Shown here: positions 25,834 through 27,500 of the stretch, piece after piece
Numbering within the stretch: position 1 is the stretch's first letter
How the letters are laid out: each line of letters opens with the position of its first letter
NCBI GenBank assembly: GCA_905221605.1
Contig: CAJNDS010002648.1
Coordinates: forward strand, 197,501 to 225,000
Origin: Symbiodinium natans
Taxonomy: Eukaryota > Sar > Dinophyceae > Suessiales > Symbiodiniaceae
Length of the DNA stretch: 27,500 bases
Reading direction: 5' to 3'
Notes under the pieces: model-generated
Told to the model about the DNA's origin: nothing
Database searches by the model: none
Seen by the model: the letters and a program-made list of their open reading frames with translations, nothing else
Position numbers and translations under genes: made by a program

Positions 25834-25983
25834 CCCTAAACCCTAAACCCGAAACCCGAAACCCGAAACCCGAAACCCTAAACCCTAAACCCTAAACCCT
25901 AAACCCGAAACGCGAAACCCGAAACCCTAAACCCTAAACCCTAAACCCTAAACCCTAAACCCTAAACCCTAAACCCTAAACCG
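25834..25983 (-). repeat. CCCTAAA array with CCCGAAA sub-blocks
   Basis: Alternating runs, CCCGAAA x4, CCCTAAA x4, CCCGAAA/GCGAAAC, CCCTAAA x9. The variant runs suggest repeated block duplication. Confidence 0.96.
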
Positions 25984-25985
25984 TT

Positions 25986-26079
25986 TTCGAGCCCGAGTCC
26001 AAGATACCCGAACAAACTGCAAGAGATGTCCAAGCTCTGTCACCCAAATCATGGTTGCGTCATGTTAAGTTCCTGAAGG
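25986..26079 (+). other. exon-like segment, 31 open codons
   Basis: Reads FEPESKIPEQTARDVQALSP followed by KSWLRHVKFLK and ends AAGG|GTTTAGGG with GT at 26080. A CCCTAAA array precedes and a TTTAGGG block follows. The balanced amino-acid composition makes this one of the better exon candidates. There is no clear AG just upstream; GAG at 25989-25991 is one option. Confidence 0.45.
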
Positions 26080-26125
26080 GTTTAGGGTTTAGGGTTGAGG
26101 GTTTAGGGTTTAGGGTTTGGGGTTT
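26080..26125 (+). repeat. TTTAGGG block at a GT
   Basis: GTTTAGGG units with GTTGAGGG and GTTTGGGG variants. Confidence 0.92.
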
Positions 26126-26142
26126 CGGCTTTCGGGTTTAGC

Positions 26143-26262
26143 GGCCCTAAACCCCGTAAGCCCTAACACCCTAAGCCCCTCAACCCCTAAAGCCCTAAAG
26201 CCCTAAACCCCTAAGCCTCAAACCCTTAAAGCCAAAGCCCCTCAACCCTAAGTCCCAAAACC
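26143..26262 (-). repeat. degenerate CCCTAA-type block
   Basis: CCCCTAAAGCCCTAAAGCCC and similar loose units, the 3' arm before the next exon-like segment. Confidence 0.85.
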
Positions 26263-26287
26263 ACTAACTTCCCCGACTGCTTCACAG

Positions 26288-26321
26288 GATCTCTGACCTG
26301 GGTCAGAGCCTGAAGGAGTAG
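26288..26321 (+). other. exon-like segment ending in a stop (possible last exon)
   Basis: A C/T-rich tract CCCCGACTGCTTCACAG is followed by a frame reading ISDLGQSLKE and TAG at 26319-26321. The acceptor context is the best in the window. It could be the final exon of a gene including 25986-26079. Confidence 0.45.
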
Positions 26322-26348
26322 CGGCCCAAGCTTTGTGTTTTCGGACCT

Positions 26349-26377
26349 TAGGGTTTAGGGTTTAGGGTTTAGGGTTG
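26349..26377 (+). repeat. short TTTAGGG block
   Basis: Four units. The following 26378-26600 is unique except for the dispersed spacer repeat at 26486. Confidence 0.93.
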
Positions 26378-26485
26378 TCCCTTAGGAGGAGGAGGCTGGG
26401 GGCTTTCTAGGGGTTTCCTTGGAGGTTCGCCCTTACGCTAACTGTCCTCATTCGGGATTCTTGTACTCCCTATCATGTTCTCTAT

Positions 26486-26560
26486 CAAGGACTGCTAGGT
26501 TTAAGGGGGGAACATCCCAAGGTTTCGAGTTACCAGGAGGGTCGAAGGCTCTAAGGGCTT
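26486..26560 (+). repeat. dispersed spacer repeat, copy 3
   Basis: Begins CAAGGACTGCTAGG and contains GGGGAACATCCCAAGG. It matches the reverse complement of 597-665 over about 70 bp with a few small gaps, despite lying 26 kb away. Confidence 0.7.
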
Positions 26561-26617
26561 GAGCGTACAAGAGTTGGCGAGGGCTCAGAAGAGCTTCAAG
26601 ATCTAACTGAGGTTGAG

Positions 26618-26712
26618 GGCTGTGGGGTTCACGGAAGATCTGATGCCGCCTCTGAGGACCCGCGCAGAAGTCGAAAAGTACAAGAAGGACCGGATGGAGG
26701 GCTTTCCTGAAA
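26618..26712 (+). other. exon-like segment (charged helix)
   Basis: The frame reads AVGFTEDLMPPLRTRAEVEK and then YKKDRMEGFPE, ending GAAA|GTAGGGTTCAGGG with GT at 26713 just before TTTAGGG units. Possible AG edges are at 26610-26611 and 26616-26617. The Glu/Lys/Arg helix and strong GTAGGG donor-like edge make it a good candidate. No family is recognised. Confidence 0.5.
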
Positions 26713-26740
26713 GTAGGGTTCAGGGTTTAGGGTTTAGGGG
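26713..26740 (+). repeat. short TTTAGGG block at a GT
   Basis: GTAGGGTTCAGGGTTTAGGG and one more unit. The following 26741-27090 is unique DNA with no supported gene. Confidence 0.85.
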
Positions 26741-27092
26741 CGTTCGCTTGCGTTTATGCGCAGGCTTTTTTGAAAGGACATTGACGAATTGCTTTAAAAG
26801 ATGGTTTTTGGCCGTCACGCGGGATAGCTTCAGAAGCCATATGCATGTGTTCCAACACCGTCTTGCGAGCTCCGGGCTGCCAACGGATCATCACGCCTGG
26901 GAAAAAATTAAACCAACACCCCGTGGGGGCCGAACCAAACTCAAGCGAAACCCCCGCGGACAGCCAAGATAACGCCGCACCAAGACCCAAGCTGCACCAA
27001 AGGCCAAGCGGCACCTAAAAACAAACAAGCTGCACCACCAAATCCTAGAGGTCTGGGGGTCGTAGTTCTGGGGCTTAGGGGGTTCAGGACGC

Positions 27093-27380
27093 CCTGAACC
27101 CCAAAAGTTTTTGAGGCCTAGACTCTAAAGAAACCCTAAACGCCCTAAACCCTAAACCCCACACTTTCAACCCTCAACCCCAAGACCCAAGTTAGATCCT
27201 CAACCCCAAAGTCGACTCCCCAATACAGCCCCAGCCCAAAGCGATCTAAAACCCCCAACCCCCCCCCCCCCCCCCCCCAATTGAAACCCCACACCACAGA
27301 ATCCTTAACCCCTAAACCCTTAACCCTTAACCCTAAACCCTAGACCCTAAACCCCAAACCCTAAACCCTAAAACCCTCAA
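27093..27380 (-). repeat. degenerate CCCTAAA region with C20 tract
   Basis: Loose CCCTGAAC, CCCTAAA and CCCTCAA units, a run of 20 C (27259-27278), then cleaner CCCTTAA/CCCTAAA units from 27300. Confidence 0.9.
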
Positions 27381-27408
27381 ATCTACCACACCAAGCCCGC
27401 GCCTGCAG

Positions 27409-27436
27409 GACCTGGAGGAGGGCAAGTGTTGGCCCC
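27409..27436 (+). other. exon-like start at window edge
   Basis: CCCGCGCCTGCAG precedes a frame reading DLEEGKCWPR, cut by a run of 15 G (27437-27451). It has a good acceptor-like edge after a CCCTAAA region but is too short to judge. Confidence 0.35.
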
Positions 27437-27500
27437 GGGGGGGGGGGGGGGTGACTCGTTTTTGTTTTGTTTTGTTTTTTGGTTGCTGTTTTTTTTTTTG
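27437..27500 (+). repeat. G15 tract then T-rich GTTTT repeat
   Basis: Fifteen G followed by GTTTTGTTTTGTTTTTTGG and a T run. Simple-sequence DNA, prone to sequencing error. Confidence 0.85.

Noticed and set aside
1-27500. tRNA, rRNA or snRNA genes
   Set aside because: I looked for tRNA A/B box pairs with GGTTCGAATCC-like sequence and for familiar rRNA cores and found none; a covariance-model search would be more sensitive.

Overview
The window looks like nuclear DNA of a dinoflagellate, most like Symbiodiniaceae. This is an inference from three things. Interstitial TTTAGGG/CCCTAAA repeats (the plant/alga/dinoflagellate telomere type) are extremely dense. There is a DIRS-type tyrosine-recombinase (YR) retroelement of a kind I associate with dinoflagellates. 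No compact gene or bacterial-style operon is present. No complete host gene can be called with confidence.

Layout. (1) 1-8.3 kb: blocks of (TTTAGGG)n and (CCCTAAA)n and homogenised 7- and 8-mer variants, separated by 50-400 bp of non-repetitive DNA. (2) 8.32-15.5 kb: one decayed YR retroelement on the + strand. Its order is a small membrane ORF, Gag-like protein, reverse transcriptase, RNase H first half, a Cys-containing methyltransferase-like domain, RNase H second half, and tyrosine recombinase. It is broken by about nine frame changes and one in-frame stop. A 33-bp-spaced palindromic repeat array closes its 3' side, and one unit of the same repeat lies just before its 5' side. (3) 15.5-21.5 kb: a patchwork of unrelated tandem repeats (A-rich GAAAAAAGCCC units, G-tract units, a 42-bp unit, TTTCAAA/TTTGAAA DNA, a 31-bp unit, a 57-bp unit, a ~115-bp G/C-tract unit with a ~922-bp higher-order period, and an AT-rich GAAAACC repeat). 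(4) 21.6-22.2 kb: low-repeat DNA with one open 202-codon frame of doubtful reality. (5) 22.2-27.5 kb: telomere-like blocks again, separated by short segments, several of which look like exons.

The most interesting pattern is in the two telomere-like regions. Short + strand open segments (about 50-100 bp, several reading as Lys/Glu/Ala-rich or coiled-coil peptide) tend to be preceded by CCCTAAA blocks and followed, often directly at a GT, by TTTAGGG blocks. Read as exons, this would make the gaps introns that begin with TTTAGGG and end with CCCTAAA. Such introns have self-complementary ends able to fold into one long stem that brings the splice sites together. On this reading the retroelement and satellite block (8.3-22.1 kb) would lie inside one very large intron of the same design. 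This is a hypothesis from sequence reading only; transcript evidence would decide it.

The retroelement genes would work together as a mobile unit. Gag packages the RNA, RT and RNase H copy it, and the YR joins the circular DNA copy to the genome. The methyltransferase-like domain sits inside the RNase H region and may act on the element's own DNA. This copy cannot encode these proteins intact as it reads here.
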